The translations under genes and the position numbers were made by a program. Source: JBBSJZ01 sp041739875 (GTDB taxonomy: Bacteria; Planctomycetota; Planctomycetia; Pirellulales; Pirellulaceae). From it: 64,000 nucleotides of DNA. The stretch is taken from the NCBI GenBank assembly GCA_041739875.1, contig JBGSNA010000012.1:1-64000 (forward strand), read 5' to 3'. How positions within the stretch are numbered: the first letter of the stretch is position 1; each line of letters opens with the position of its first letter. The notes below the pieces were generated by a model that saw nothing but the letters and a program-made list of their open reading frames with translations, had not been told where the DNA came from and did no database searches. Below are positions 27,581 through 37,258 of this stretch, piece after piece.

Positions 27581-28801
27581 ATGTCTCGTCTTGTCTACGC
27601 GTCCCTTCTCGCATCGGCCATCGCCGTTCCTCTACAGTATTCGTCGATGGTCATGGCCCAGGAGGTCACGATTGTCATCTCCAAGGAAAAAGCCAAACCC
27701 GACACACCCGATGAAACGAAGCAACCGTTCACTGGCGTTCGCCCCACAGTTGACGTCGCGATTTTGCTCGACACGTCCAATTCAATGGACGGTTTGATCG
27801 ACCAAGCCAAGAGCCAACTTTGGAAGATTGTCCAGCAGTTCGCGGAAGCCAAGAAGGCTGGAAAAACACCTGCACTGAGAGTCTCCGTTTTCGAATACGG
27901 CAACTCAAACTTACCAGCAAGCGAAGACTATATTCGCCAGGTCGTACCGCTTACCGATGACTTGGACCGAGTTTCCGAAGCCTTGTTCGCATTAAAAACA
28001 GACGGTGGCGATGAGTACTGTGGCGCGGTCATTGCCGAAGCGATCAAGCGTCTTGATTGGAGCAGCGAACCGAACAGCTACAAGGCCATCTTCATCGCTG
28101 GTAACGAACCGTTTTCCCAAGGCTCGGTGGAATATCAAAAGAGTTGTCGCTCGGCCATTGAGCACGGGATTGTCGTGAACACCATCCATTGCGGTGACCA
28201 CAAAACGGGAATCGCAACGCATTGGAAGGACGGCGCCGATTTGGCGGAGGGCAGCTACATGAACATCAACTCCGACCGCAAGGTGGTTCATATCGATTGC
28301 CCACAAGACGAAATCATCATTCGGCTGAACTCCGAACTGAATGAAACCTATCTGTGGTACGGCAGTGAGGCCGCACGCAAGTCCTATGCGACGAACCAAA
28401 TCACGCAAGACTCCAACGCGATCCAGTCTTCGGGTAGCTCCGGATTTGGTAGCGGCCGCGCCCAAGCAAAAGTGAGCGCTGTGTATCGCAACACGGGTCG
28501 AGACCTTGTCGACACCTCCGAAGAAGACAGCGAGATCTTGTCAAAACTCTCTAAGGACGAACTGCCGCAAGCGATGCAATCCATGACGCCAGCGGAACGG
28601 TCGGACTACTTGGCGACGATGGCCAAAAAGAGGGCTGAGATTAAGCAACGAATCGTCGAATTGAGCAAGGAGCGAGATGCCTTTGTGGCGGCGGCACGAT
28701 CCAAAAACGCACCGAATGCTCCTGGCGATACGTTCGGTGACGCGTTTGGTGCCGTTGTGGCTGAACAGCTCGAGGCGTCCGGTTTCGAAATCGAAAAGTA
28801 A
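27581..28801 (+). CDS. Exported von Willebrand factor A domain protein
   Basis: This 406-residue protein has a signal peptide (about 1-26) and a VWA domain starting at TVDVAILLDTSNSM. The metal-ion-dependent adhesion site is intact (Asp64, Ser66, Ser68). The domain extends to about residue 250. The C-terminal part is charged and helical (LSKLSKDELPQAMQSMTPAERSDYLATMAKKRAEIKQRI). VWA domains bind protein partners through a metal ion, and the partner here is unknown. GGAG 7 nt before the ATG at 27581 supports the start. It reads as a single-gene unit. Confidence 0.9.
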   Translation: MSRLVYASLLASAIAVPLQYSSMVMAQEVTIVISKEKAKPDTPDETKQPFTGVRPTVDVAILLDTSNSMDGLIDQAKSQLWKIVQQFAEAKKAGKTPALRVSVFEYGNSNLPASEDYIRQVVPLTDDLDRVSEALFALKTDGGDEYCGAVIAEAIKRLDWSSEPNSYKAIFIAGNEPFSQGSVEYQKSCRSAIEHGIVVNTIHCGDHKTGIATHWKDGADLAEGSYMNINSDRKVVHIDCPQDEIIIRLNSELNETYLWYGSEAARKSYATNQITQDSNAIQSSGSSGFGSGRAQAKVSAVYRNTGRDLVDTSEEDSEILSKLSKDELPQAMQSMTPAERSDYLATMAKKRAEIKQRIVELSKERDAFVAAARSKNAPNAPGDTFGDAFGAVVAEQLEASGFEIEK

Positions 28802-28853
28802 ACGCTGCAATCGAACTGGAATTCATCGAATCGAATTCGAGCGGGCAAGAACT

Positions 28854-28890
28854 CGTCCTGGCACTTCGGTTTCCGACGTCTGCCAGGACG
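28854..28890. repeat. TCCTGGC-type inverted repeat
   Basis: CGTCCTGGCA at 28854-28863 and TGCCAGGACG at 28881-28890 form a perfect 10-bp stem with a 17-base loop. The same core (GCCAGGAC/GTCCTGGC) recurs in the larger palindrome at 40702-40770, so this looks like a dispersed intergenic repeat family. Confidence 0.7.
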
Positions 28891-28957
28891 ATTCGGAGAG
28901 ACTGTTTCGAAATGGGGCTGATCCGGGGTTGCAACCCGATGTCGTGGTTACTTGGGT

Positions 28958-29033
28958 CGACCGTGTTGCTAATTCCCGACCGTGTGGCTAAATCCCGACC
29001 TTGTGGCTAAATCCCGACCTTGTTGCCAAATCC
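28958..29033 (+). repeat. Four 19-bp tandem repeats
   Basis: Units lie at 28958-28976, 28977-28995, 28996-29014 and 29015-29033. The consensus is CGACCNTGTNGCTAAATCC, and neighbouring units differ by one to three bases. The repeat lies in non-coding DNA about 230 bp before the desaturase start. It may be a simple replication-slippage product. Confidence 0.85.
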
Positions 29034-29265
29034 AAGCCAGTCACCTACGCTTTAGCCCCTGAGAGTAGGTCTGGGTCCAATGACCAGCAGCGAATCTCTG
29101 ACGCCGAAAAGCGATTCAAGGCACAAGGTCGCTTGATCTTTGATGAGAAAAGCACGAGCCACGGCGAGAATGAATCATTCTTACCAACTTTAACCAGTTC
29201 TCGATGGCGAAGTCCGCAAGCAGCGGACGAAGATTGCGGTACTTTCGTTAGAGGATTCAACTACG

Positions 29266-30378
29266 TTGTCTGCAAACTGTCTCGATAGCGCCACCGGTGC
29301 TGAGCCACTGCTCGCGATTGAGCCTTGCTTGGAAACTGCGTCTGAGCCGCTGTCGCAAAGCGAATTGGATCGCGAACTACTCATCGCGAGTCGTGAGTTT
29401 GCCCAAGAAAGCCGATTGAGAAGTTGGTGGCATCTACTCAGCACGCTCGTCGCGATTCTCGTTTGCGCTTCGGTCGCCGCCGTTTCTGAGAATCTCGTTG
29501 TCCGTTCATTCGCAAGTCTGCTCACGGGATTAACGATCGTCCGGATGTTCATCATCTATCATGATTTCCAGCATCACGCAATCTTTCGCAATTCAAAACT
29601 CGCGAATGTCATTCTTTTCCTGTACGGCAACTTGATGCTGACTCCGCCAAGTGCGTGGAAGCATTCACACGACTATCACCATCATCACAACTCGCGGCTG
29701 TTCGGAAAAGATACTGGAACGTTTCCGATCATGACGACGGCGAACTATGCCAAAGCGTCAAAGGCAACACAACTGATTTACCGCATCATGCGTCATCCGC
29801 TGGTGATCGTGTTCGGCTATTTCCCCGTGTTTTTGTATGGCATGTGTATCGATCCGTTTCGTCGCGACCCACGACGTCACTGGGACGCCGTCACCGCGAT
29901 CTTGATCCACATTGGCTTCATCGCCGGATGCGCATGGACGCTTGGCTGGACAGCAACCTTGTTTGCTTTCTTGATACCGACGTGGGTCGCAACCGTTTCC
30001 GGCACGTATCTGTTTTATATCCAGCACAATTTCCCCGGCGCCAAGATGCGAGATGGTGACGAGTGGTCATACACCAATGCCGCGCTCCAATCGTCAAGTT
30101 ATCTCGAGCTTGGTCCCGTGATGCACTGGTTGACGGGCAACATCGGTTTCCACCACGTCCACCATCTCAACGCCAAGATCCCGTTCTATCGTCTTCCCGA
30201 AGCGATGAAGGCGTTCCCCGCGCTCCAGTCACCCAAGGCAACCTCGCTGAGCATTCGCGACGTGATTGCGTGTTTGAATCTGAAGCTCTGGGACGAAGAA
30301 CGCGATTGCTTGGTAACGTATGCCGAAGCTCGCCAGCATCAAAGCGAAGACAACGCGAGACAACAATTAGTTGGTTAG
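29266..30378 (+). CDS. Membrane fatty acid desaturase
   Basis: This 370-residue membrane protein carries the three histidine boxes that bind the di-iron centre: HDFQHH (from His99), HSHDYHHHH (133-141) and FHHVHH near residue 290. Hydrophobic stretches between the boxes fit four to six membrane helices. It should introduce a double bond into a fatty acyl chain; regiospecificity cannot be read. No in-frame ATG lies near the N-terminus. A TTG at 29266 with AGAGGA about 10 nt upstream is the likely start. Its 3' end overlaps the convergent gene at 30367 by 12 bp. Confidence 0.9.
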   Translation: MSANCLDSATGAEPLLAIEPCLETASEPLSQSELDRELLIASREFAQESRLRSWWHLLSTLVAILVCASVAAVSENLVVRSFASLLTGLTIVRMFIIYHDFQHHAIFRNSKLANVILFLYGNLMLTPPSAWKHSHDYHHHHNSRLFGKDTGTFPIMTTANYAKASKATQLIYRIMRHPLVIVFGYFPVFLYGMCIDPFRRDPRRHWDAVTAILIHIGFIAGCAWTLGWTATLFAFLIPTWVATVSGTYLFYIQHNFPGAKMRDGDEWSYTNAALQSSSYLELGPVMHWLTGNIGFHHVHHLNAKIPFYRLPEAMKAFPALQSPKATSLSIRDVIACLNLKLWDEERDCLVTYAEARQHQSEDNARQQLVG

Positions 30379-33300
30379 GCAGCTTTGGCCTCGATGGCAA
30401 CTGCAACCGACCGAGTCACTCACGGTGGCGGGCGCGAAGATCCCGGTCGAGCCGTCTTCCCAGTAGAACGGTGGTCGCGGGCTGGGGCTCCCGAAGCGAT
30501 TCATGCGATTGGCTTCGTACACTTCGCCGTTGGCGATGACATATTGCAGCTTCTCGCTGTCACGAATCTCCTTGGTCGGGTCGGCATCGATTTGGCAAAC
30601 GACAAGGTCCGCCAACTTGCCTGGTTCGATGGATCCGAGGTCGCCGTCGAGACCCAAGTACTTGGCTCCGTTGATTGTGCCACATCGAAGCGACTCCATC
30701 GGCGTCATTCCACCTTGCACAAAACTCCACATTTCCCAGTGAGTCCCCAAGCCAGCCATCTGTCCGTGGCCGCCGGTTTGCACAAGGCCGCCATCGTCAA
30801 CCACTTGCTTGGCGATCCGTGCCACTTTGATGTGATTGTAGTCTTCTTTGGGTGCTTTATCGCGCCGACGTGACCGAGGATTGAGCACGTGTGGCGGAAT
30901 GAACGTTTGCAAACGCGTGTGCAACCAAAGGTCGTTCATCGCGTACCAGTATTGTTCGCCCGAGATGCCTCCGTATGCAACGTTCAATGTCGGCGTGTAT
31001 CCGACTCCTGTTCCACGCCACAAATCGCGAACGTCGTCATAGATGAATTGAACGGGAAGCGAATGTTCGATGCCCGTGTGTCCGTCCACGATCATCGTCA
31101 TGTTGTGCATGAACGTTGAACCGCCCTCAGGCACCACCATCATGTTCAACTCCCGCGCAGCCGCGATGACCTGCTGTCGTTGATCGCGTCGCGGTTGGTT
31201 GTAGCTCTTGACGGTAAAGGCTCCGACAGCCTTCATTCGCCGCAAGTGAAATTGCGCGTCCTCGAGGCTATCGATTTCTGCTTTGGACGCGCCAGTCGCA
31301 CCGTAGAGAATGCGTCCCGTCGAAAACGTGCGCGGCGACGTGATGACGCCGGCCATTGCCATCTCGCTTGCCGAAAAAATGTCATGTGTGTCGTTGCTGG
31401 GGTCGTGAATCGTCGTGACTCCGAATGCTAAACGAGCGTAGTCAATCCAGTTGTGTTGAGGTGTGATGCCGTCGGTTGCTTGCGCACCATGTTCGTGCGT
31501 ATCGACGAAGCCAGGCAAGATGACTTGACCGGTAACATCGATCTCCATGGCTCCCTCAGGAATCTCAACGTCCTTGCGCGGCCCAACAGCAACCATGCGA
31601 TTGCCATCGATGACAATCACGCCGTCGTCGATCACGCCCTGCTCACTCATCGTGACAAGGCGGCCACCAACAAACGCTTTGATACCATTCGGCTTGGCGT
31701 GTGGGTGTGAAAACCCAATAGCGACCTGCGCTGGTTCGGGGATCTTGCTTGGAGTCAAATCCGTTTTGCCAGCCTCAGCATCCGCGTTTTCAGTCACGGG
31801 CTCATTGGTGACAAGCTTGTCCACGGGCGTCATGGCGGCAGCGACGTCGGCTGTGAAAAGCGTTGGGCCAAGGCTCCAGTGCAGCGATTGGGAGTCACCC
31901 GAGAAATGAACAAAATCACCAGCCTGCTGGCTGACACGAACAACCGGCAAGCCCTTCGCTCCGGGGCCGACTTTGATCGGTGATCCAGTGTCGATCATGG
32001 GCGCGACCAGCACATGAAAACGCTCAACGAGCGCAATCGTCTTGCAATCCGGCGCGACACAAAACTGGGTTGCCCAGTCGCTGGTGTAGTGCACACGTTC
32101 TTCGTTCCCCAACAAGTCGATGGAAAAAAGCTTGACGTTGTCCGATTCTTTGTCGCCTTCGCTTCGAGTCAGAAAAACACGATCGCTCGTATCGCCGAAC
32201 TGAGGACGCTCGCCCTTGGTCGATATCCGCTTGGGCATTCCATCGCGTGTGGCGGTTACATAAATGCCTTGATCACGAGACCAAAGAGGTGAACGTAAAT
32301 AGCCGTCGCCACGTTTCTCATAAACAATGTTCTGTCCGTCCGGCGAGAAGACCGGACGAAGATAGTGACCTGGCTCGTTCGATACGATCCAGCTCTCACC
32401 GTCACCTCGATCCGTCGATGCGATGCGTAGCGTGCCGAGTTGCGTATCGTTCCAAGTTGAGTACACGACATAGCGACCGTCACGAGAGAAACTCGGTTGA
32501 AATTCAAAATGCACGTCTTGGTCGGTGAGCCGCGTCGGCACTCCATCGGGCAATGATTTGACATACAGATAGCCGAGTGCTTGATAGACCACTCGGTCAC
32601 CGGTCGGCGACACGCACACGTCGCGCAGCATCTTCACATCGAACGTTTCGGGAGCCACAGGGATGGGGAAACGAACAGCCGAACGAACTGATCGAGTGTC
32701 ACGAATTTGGAACGGGATCTTGGTGCGTTTGCCCGTTGCAACGTCGAGGCGCCACAGCTTGCCTTTTGCCCAAGCGACGATCGATTGATTGTCGGGAGTC
32801 CACGCGATGCCGCTATAGACACCATGGATTGCCCACGCCTCTTGCATGTCACGCTCCAACCCATCGTCAACCTGTTTGATGGCACCGGATTGAAGATCGA
32901 ATAGATGCAATCCCGTCTTGACGCCAATACGACGCACGAACGCGATCGACTTTCCGTCGGGCGATGGTGTCGGTCGACACGCACCACCCGGACCACTGAT
33001 CAGCGTCTCCGTTTCTCCGCGTTTAAGATCGAGTCGCTTGATCGAGTAAATGCCTTTGTGCGAATCCTTGTCGTACTCGAACGTGTCACCTGGAGTCGTG
33101 TCTTGGCTGTAGTACAAATAGTTTCCATCCGGAGAGTAGACGGGTTCGTTGACGTCTTTCTGGTCGTTGGGACGTTTCGTCAATTGAACGCCATCGCTTG
33201 CATTCATCGCGATGCCGTCTCGATGGTAGGTCCACATCTCTCCAGCCCCGAGAGAACGGCGGCTTGAGAAGTGCTTGCGAGCGACGATGTATTGTCCGTC

Positions 33301-33792
33301 TGGCGACCAGGAGGGTCCCGACAACAGGCGATATGTTTCACCTGTAACTTGGGTCAACTTTTTGTCGCTGAGTTGCAAGATCCAAATATTGTCGCCTGCT
33401 TTCTTGCTCTTGCCCGCACGATCGCTGGTGAAGGCAATGTGCTTTCCATCGGGACTGAACCGAGGCTGCATGTCCCACGCGATTCCCGAAGTCAGCGCAG
33501 TTGGTATTTGTTCGCCAGTCGCCTTGGTCCCGTCCGCACCCGTGATCGGCATCAAGTACAAGTCGCCCAACAAGTCAAAAACGATTTGCGTCCCATCGGG
33601 GCTGACGTCAACGTTCATCCACGTGCCTGTGTCGGTCTCGATCGTTTGATTCAGTACCGGCCCTGGTGGCGACTCAATGTTCCAATCCGCGTCGGTGGTC
33701 GACACCGGGTCGTCGGATTGGCCAAACAACGTATCGGCGCAAAAGACAGTGGCAAGGCATAACACCAGAAAACAACGAAGCTGGATTCTCAT
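30367..33792 (-). CDS. Exported TolB/WD-propeller amidohydrolase fusion
   Basis: This 1141-residue protein has a signal peptide (about 1-24), then many beta-propeller repeats of the TolB/WD40-like type (SPDGK, SPDGQ, SPDGN motifs) to about residue 650. An amidohydrolase domain follows (about 705-1110). The metal site HxH is at His766/His768 (VDTHEHG), followed by GIEHS and GGHGQM, and the domain closes with SIEPGKLADLVV. Proteins of this design cleave amide bonds of unknown small molecules or peptides outside the cytoplasm. The propeller may gate access. The last 25 residues contain a CSC motif. The 3' end overlaps the desaturase gene by 12 bp. Confidence 0.92.
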   Translation of the reverse strand: MRIQLRCFLVLCLATVFCADTLFGQSDDPVSTTDADWNIESPPGPVLNQTIETDTGTWMNVDVSPDGTQIVFDLLGDLYLMPITGADGTKATGEQIPTALTSGIAWDMQPRFSPDGKHIAFTSDRAGKSKKAGDNIWILQLSDKKLTQVTGETYRLLSGPSWSPDGQYIVARKHFSSRRSLGAGEMWTYHRDGIAMNASDGVQLTKRPNDQKDVNEPVYSPDGNYLYYSQDTTPGDTFEYDKDSHKGIYSIKRLDLKRGETETLISGPGGACRPTPSPDGKSIAFVRRIGVKTGLHLFDLQSGAIKQVDDGLERDMQEAWAIHGVYSGIAWTPDNQSIVAWAKGKLWRLDVATGKRTKIPFQIRDTRSVRSAVRFPIPVAPETFDVKMLRDVCVSPTGDRVVYQALGYLYVKSLPDGVPTRLTDQDVHFEFQPSFSRDGRYVVYSTWNDTQLGTLRIASTDRGDGESWIVSNEPGHYLRPVFSPDGQNIVYEKRGDGYLRSPLWSRDQGIYVTATRDGMPKRISTKGERPQFGDTSDRVFLTRSEGDKESDNVKLFSIDLLGNEERVHYTSDWATQFCVAPDCKTIALVERFHVLVAPMIDTGSPIKVGPGAKGLPVVRVSQQAGDFVHFSGDSQSLHWSLGPTLFTADVAAAMTPVDKLVTNEPVTENADAEAGKTDLTPSKIPEPAQVAIGFSHPHAKPNGIKAFVGGRLVTMSEQGVIDDGVIVIDGNRMVAVGPRKDVEIPEGAMEIDVTGQVILPGFVDTHEHGAQATDGITPQHNWIDYARLAFGVTTIHDPSNDTHDIFSASEMAMAGVITSPRTFSTGRILYGATGASKAEIDSLEDAQFHLRRMKAVGAFTVKSYNQPRRDQRQQVIAAARELNMMVVPEGGSTFMHNMTMIVDGHTGIEHSLPVQFIYDDVRDLWRGTGVGYTPTLNVAYGGISGEQYWYAMNDLWLHTRLQTFIPPHVLNPRSRRRDKAPKEDYNHIKVARIAKQVVDDGGLVQTGGHGQMAGLGTHWEMWSFVQGGMTPMESLRCGTINGAKYLGLDGDLGSIEPGKLADLVVCQIDADPTKEIRDSEKLQYVIANGEVYEANRMNRFGSPSPRPPFYWEDGSTGIFAPATVSDSVGCSCHRGQSCLTN

Positions 33793-33889
33793 GAGAAAGC
33801 GATACAGATTGCAAAGTCGTTGAGGAAAACTGAAACTGGAATAGGGACAGTCTAGCTCGCCGGATACCCGGTTACGACAAACACTTTGG

Positions 33890-35950
33890 TCACTTCGTCC
33901 GCATTGTTGCGATCTTGATGACGTCTGAGAGTTCCGCGACGCGGCTGATGTTCAACAGGTCGGGAGCATCTTGGTTGTGCGACGGGACATTGGACAGCTC
34001 AAGCGAACCAACTCCGTCAACAAAGAGCGATGCATAGACGGCGAGCACGGCCGCGTTTCCCTGGGCCACGAGATGAATCTTTTTCTGGGCGTGCTCGGGA
34101 AGCTCGCGAAGTGCTTCGATCGCACGTCGCACATCATAAATTTGCATCGATGCTTGCGTTTGTCCGAGCAACATGAATCGCCGCCGAATGTGTGTGCGTT
34201 CACGTTCATCGTTGGTCCACGCGGTAGGCCCGACGCCGCGCGGAACGACGAAGGCAATCGATGAGGATCCCGACGCCTCCATCCATTGCTTGCCGAGCGA
34301 TTTACCGGGATCTTGAATAGGCTCTTGACTAGGCTCCACCTCAGGAAATTGGTCCGGGAAAAATGCAGCAAGCATCGGTGCCGTTTGCTGCCATTGCTCT
34401 TCATCCAACACGACAACATCCAGCGACTTGCTATCGACGCCTTTTCGCTCCAGCAAGTACATCGTCAATCGATAGGGGCTTTGGCTAGTAAACTCAATGA
34501 CTTGTGCGCTCAGTGTGTTGTCGTTCAATGGCCTGTTATTCACGGCACTGTCACCAGCGGCCTTGTCACCAACGGCCTTGTCACCAGCGGCCTTGTCACC
34601 AGCGGCACTGTCACCAGCTGGAGCGACGGCGACGTTCAACGGGTCCGCCTCTTGCGGCCAGCCGCGAAAGGTCTGTTCCCTGAGTTGCCCAATCAGTCGC
34701 TCTGTGTCTGCAAGAGAGTCCGTCGGCACGTCACCTTCGGCGACTTTGGGAATGAACGTATCGTGAATGCTCGTGACGCGTTCGTCGCCCGGCAGAGTCT
34801 CGAATACTTTCAACTGGCTCCGATCAAAGAGAGGTGTCGCCGCCATTTCAATCAACGGCTGGTCGTTCTTCACGAAGCGGTTGAGCCAACGGAACGCGCC
34901 GAGCTGGAGCTCTTGGCTGTCTTGGTGCGGGCCTTCGCTGATGTAGACTCCGAGCTTATCCTTTGCGTCATAGAGCGAGTAGATCTTCTGGGTCTTGGTG
35001 TAAACATCGACAACACCGTCCAGCGGAAAGATTCGATCCTTGTCCGTGTTCGCGATGAGTAATGGCCGAGGCGCAATCAGGGCTGCGACCATCGGAAAGT
35101 CCCAGCGATACTTGTTCAGCATATACATGCAGTCACAGTGGCCTTCGACACAACCGTCGACGACATGATTCTTGAGGCTCGTGATCCCAGCGACGGGCAC
35201 GGCAGCTTTGACTCGATCATCAATCGCTGCGATCCAGTACGAATACGCACCACCGCCGCTGCGTCCCGTCACTCCGATTCGATCAGCATCCACTTCGCTT
35301 CGCGATTGCAGATAGTCCAGCGAGCGGACGCAATTCCAAGCCTCCACACCAGCCGGCGTGTAACCGCGGTTGTTCCACCACCACATGTTCTCACGATACG
35401 TTCCGTGGTGAATGCCACCGATCTCACCAAGTTGGATCGTGTCAATTGTCAGACACACGTAGCCGTTTCGGGCAAACCACGCACCATGATGCTGGTATTG
35501 GGTTTTGTTCCCGAGACTGACGCCGTCGACTTTTACATTCGCGTGCCCGCAAACATATAGGATCGCTGGCAATGGCCCGTCTTGCTTGGCTGGCCGATAA
35601 AAGTTTGCAGTGACGTACAACCCAGGCATGGATTGAAAATGCAGTCGCTCGACAACGACGCCGTCGGATTCCACCGTCCCCGTGATCTTTGGATCAAGCG
35701 GCGTTCGCTCCGGCATCGGGTCCAAGCCGAGCATCTCAAGCAGTTGTCGGTGGTACTCCGGTCGACGGCTGGTCCAATCGTCCAGCGTTTCGATGTCGGC
35801 AAACGTTTGCTGGGCCAGCTCACTCGCTTGTCGCTGGAAATAATCCGCAAGCAACTCGTCGCCGTGGGTCTCCGGCGGATCAACGAACTGGGCATGGGCA
35901 GTGACGCTGCCACAAAGGATCGCCACGAACATCAAAAGGATCAGTCGCAT
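33890..35950 (-). CDS. Exported acetyl-xylan-esterase-like hydrolase with tandem repeat
   Basis: This 686-residue protein has a signal peptide (about 1-20) and an alpha/beta hydrolase domain with the nucleophile elbow GRSGGG (Ser231) and a later histidine (EGPHQDS). The WWWNNRGYTPAGVEAWN block resembles the AXE1/cephalosporin-C-deacetylase-like group. A second, less conserved hydrolase-like half follows after about residue 430. Between them is an AAGDK/AAGDS pentapeptide repeat encoded by 15-bp units (34551-34621). The ATG at 35950 starts the signal peptide; the frame extends to 36016 without a counterpart. Confidence 0.87.
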   Translation of the reverse strand: MRLILLMFVAILCGSVTAHAQFVDPPETHGDELLADYFQRQASELAQQTFADIETLDDWTSRRPEYHRQLLEMLGLDPMPERTPLDPKITGTVESDGVVVERLHFQSMPGLYVTANFYRPAKQDGPLPAILYVCGHANVKVDGVSLGNKTQYQHHGAWFARNGYVCLTIDTIQLGEIGGIHHGTYRENMWWWNNRGYTPAGVEAWNCVRSLDYLQSRSEVDADRIGVTGRSGGGAYSYWIAAIDDRVKAAVPVAGITSLKNHVVDGCVEGHCDCMYMLNKYRWDFPMVAALIAPRPLLIANTDKDRIFPLDGVVDVYTKTQKIYSLYDAKDKLGVYISEGPHQDSQELQLGAFRWLNRFVKNDQPLIEMAATPLFDRSQLKVFETLPGDERVTSIHDTFIPKVAEGDVPTDSLADTERLIGQLREQTFRGWPQEADPLNVAVAPAGDSAAGDKAAGDKAVGDKAAGDSAVNNRPLNDNTLSAQVIEFTSQSPYRLTMYLLERKGVDSKSLDVVVLDEEQWQQTAPMLAAFFPDQFPEVEPSQEPIQDPGKSLGKQWMEASGSSSIAFVVPRGVGPTAWTNDERERTHIRRRFMLLGQTQASMQIYDVRRAIEALRELPEHAQKKIHLVAQGNAAVLAVYASLFVDGVGSLELSNVPSHNQDAPDLLNISRVAELSDVIKIATMRTK
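34551..34621 (-). repeat. 15-bp tandem repeat inside the esterase gene
   Basis: Four complete and one partial unit of TCACCAGCGGCCTTG run in frame and encode the repeated pentapeptide AAGDK or AAGDS. Units differ by one or two bases. Since the unit is a multiple of three, gain or loss of units keeps the frame and changes only linker length. Confidence 0.85.
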
Positions 35951-36137
35951 GATGTGATTTTCCTCGCGGAGCGTTTTGGTTAGCCTGCCATGACCCAAAG
36001 ATAACCTGCCGCTCATTCACAATCGCCTCCTTTTCGAGAATCTCGATCGGCGATCGGAAAAGGACGAGCCATGTTCGCAAAGAAAGAACAGCTGAGTCTG
36101 CAACGGCACAACTCGCTCTGGTGTACGGATGACGCGA

Positions 36138-36162
36138 GCCTCCGCGATCGTTTCGCGGAGGC
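36138..36162. terminator. 10-bp perfect hairpin after the ribbon-helix-helix gene
   Basis: GCCTCCGCGA and TCGCGGAGGC pair perfectly around a 5-base loop, 60 bp after the stop codon of the gene ending at 36223. No T-run follows. Two copies of AAACCGGACGAGTC lie next to it at 36183-36196 and 36199-36212. Confidence 0.5.
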
Positions 36163-36222
36163 GTGTCTCAGAAGTACGCCTCAAACCGGACGAGTCCCAA
36201 ACCGGACGAGTCTCAGCGAGGA

Positions 36223-36774
36223 CTACGCGTCGGTGGTCTTTCGCTTGCCTTGGGGGCCAGGCCGACGACCGCGGCGGCGACCGCGTTGGAGGGGGATGAA
36301 GCGGCTTTCAATCCGCTGAAGCAGCTTGCTGATACAGAGCTGGTTGATGCTCAAGTTCAGCTCCTCCGACTCTTGCTGAAGGGCCTCATGGAGACTCTTC
36401 GGCAAGCGGATCGTGATCATCCGCTCGGGCTCGGAAGTCGAACCCTTCCCAGGATCTTGGCTCCGCATCGCGGCGACCATTTCTTGGAGCTCTGCAAACT
36501 CCGGTTGAGTCTCGAAGTAGCGAAGTTGATCCGAGTCCGGGAACAGCTTTCGGACGACACCGTCGATCCCAAGCATCTCCCGGTAGAACACAATCCAGCT
36601 GCCGGTCATGGCGAAGGCCTCTTGAGCCAGACGAAGGACTTCGCGACCACGCTGCTCTACTGGCAAACGAGTGTTCATCGGCGTCATAGTCAAACGAGTT
36701 TCTGTGGGCTCGCTTTGTCCAGGCGCTGGGTCACCTGCGTATCGAAGTTCGGTGGAAGGCATTGATGGTGTCAT
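36223..36774 (-). CDS. Ribbon-helix-helix protein with basic tail
   Basis: This 183-residue protein carries a ribbon-helix-helix DNA-binding motif at about 118-156 (MITIRLPKSLHEALQQESEE followed by LNLSINQLCISKLLQRI), similar to the HicB/Arc class. The final 25 residues are strongly basic (LQRGRRRGRRPGPQGKR). The N-terminal half has no recognised domain. The ATG at 36774 has AAGGA 6 nt upstream, which decides the start; an upstream frame to 36870 lacks one. No HicA-type toxin gene is adjacent, so it is more likely a stand-alone regulator than an antitoxin. Confidence 0.8.
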   Translation of the reverse strand: MTPSMPSTELRYAGDPAPGQSEPTETRLTMTPMNTRLPVEQRGREVLRLAQEAFAMTGSWIVFYREMLGIDGVVRKLFPDSDQLRYFETQPEFAELQEMVAAMRSQDPGKGSTSEPERMITIRLPKSLHEALQQESEELNLSINQLCISKLLQRIESRFIPLQRGRRRGRRPGPQGKRKTTDA

Positions 36775-37258
36775 GTGATTCCTTTCGAGAAGGTCCGTGG
36801 AGGGCGGGTTGTGTTTGTTGCCGCCATCCTCCGACCCGGGCAAACACAACTTTCCAAACATTGCTTGCATAAGGACTTACGTTGATTGCATTAGACCTGC
36901 GCAGTTTCAAGGCAGTCGTGCAAAACGAAACCGCACGGCCGACGTGCACAAAAACCAGGCAGCCTGTCTGTGTGCATGTCCCAAATGTCCACCTCGAAAG
37001 ACGCGTTGAGATTTTCTGCACAAGGCCGCGAGAGACCTTGGTTTGCTGGGTTTTCGCACAAGAAGAATTCCGCGACCTGGTCACCGAGAGACAAGACAAA
37101 ATTTCTTGAATCTCGAACCCAAGTTCGGAGGAGGTGCGGCCGACGTAACGGGGCCACCACCTGCACTCAGCAAAGCCAGCTGAGGGGTGCCAGATGCGAG
37201 TCACGCTCCGCCCCATAGAACATCCGAGAGTCAAGGGGCGGCGGACACAGCGATTGAT
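36775..37258. other. Intergenic region without a gene
   Basis: In these 484 bp a 167-residue minus-strand frame (to 37234) overlaps the start of the ribbon-helix-helix gene. It is Cys/Arg/Ser-rich and looks like chance. No repeat or hairpin stands out. The promoter of the 36774 gene should lie here. Confidence 0.5.

Larger units (their letters stand above)
28802..29265. other. Repeat-containing intergenic region
   Basis: These 464 bp between the VWA gene and the desaturase gene hold two listed repeats, a TCCTGGCA palindrome (28854-28890) and four 19-bp tandem units (28958-29033). The rest has no convincing reading frame. The desaturase promoter should lie in the last 200 bp. Confidence 0.6.

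Noticed and set aside
34286..35062. 258-residue plus-strand frame
   Set aside because: It is antisense to the acetyl-xylan-esterase-like gene and includes a translated copy of its 15-bp repeat.
36223..36774. HicAB toxin-antitoxin system
   Set aside because: The ribbon-helix-helix motif is HicB-like, but there is no HicA gene and the N-terminal half does not look like the HicB fold.
36731..37234. 167-residue minus-strand frame
   Set aside because: It overlaps the start of the ribbon-helix-helix gene, which has a good ribosome binding site, and has no protein-like composition.
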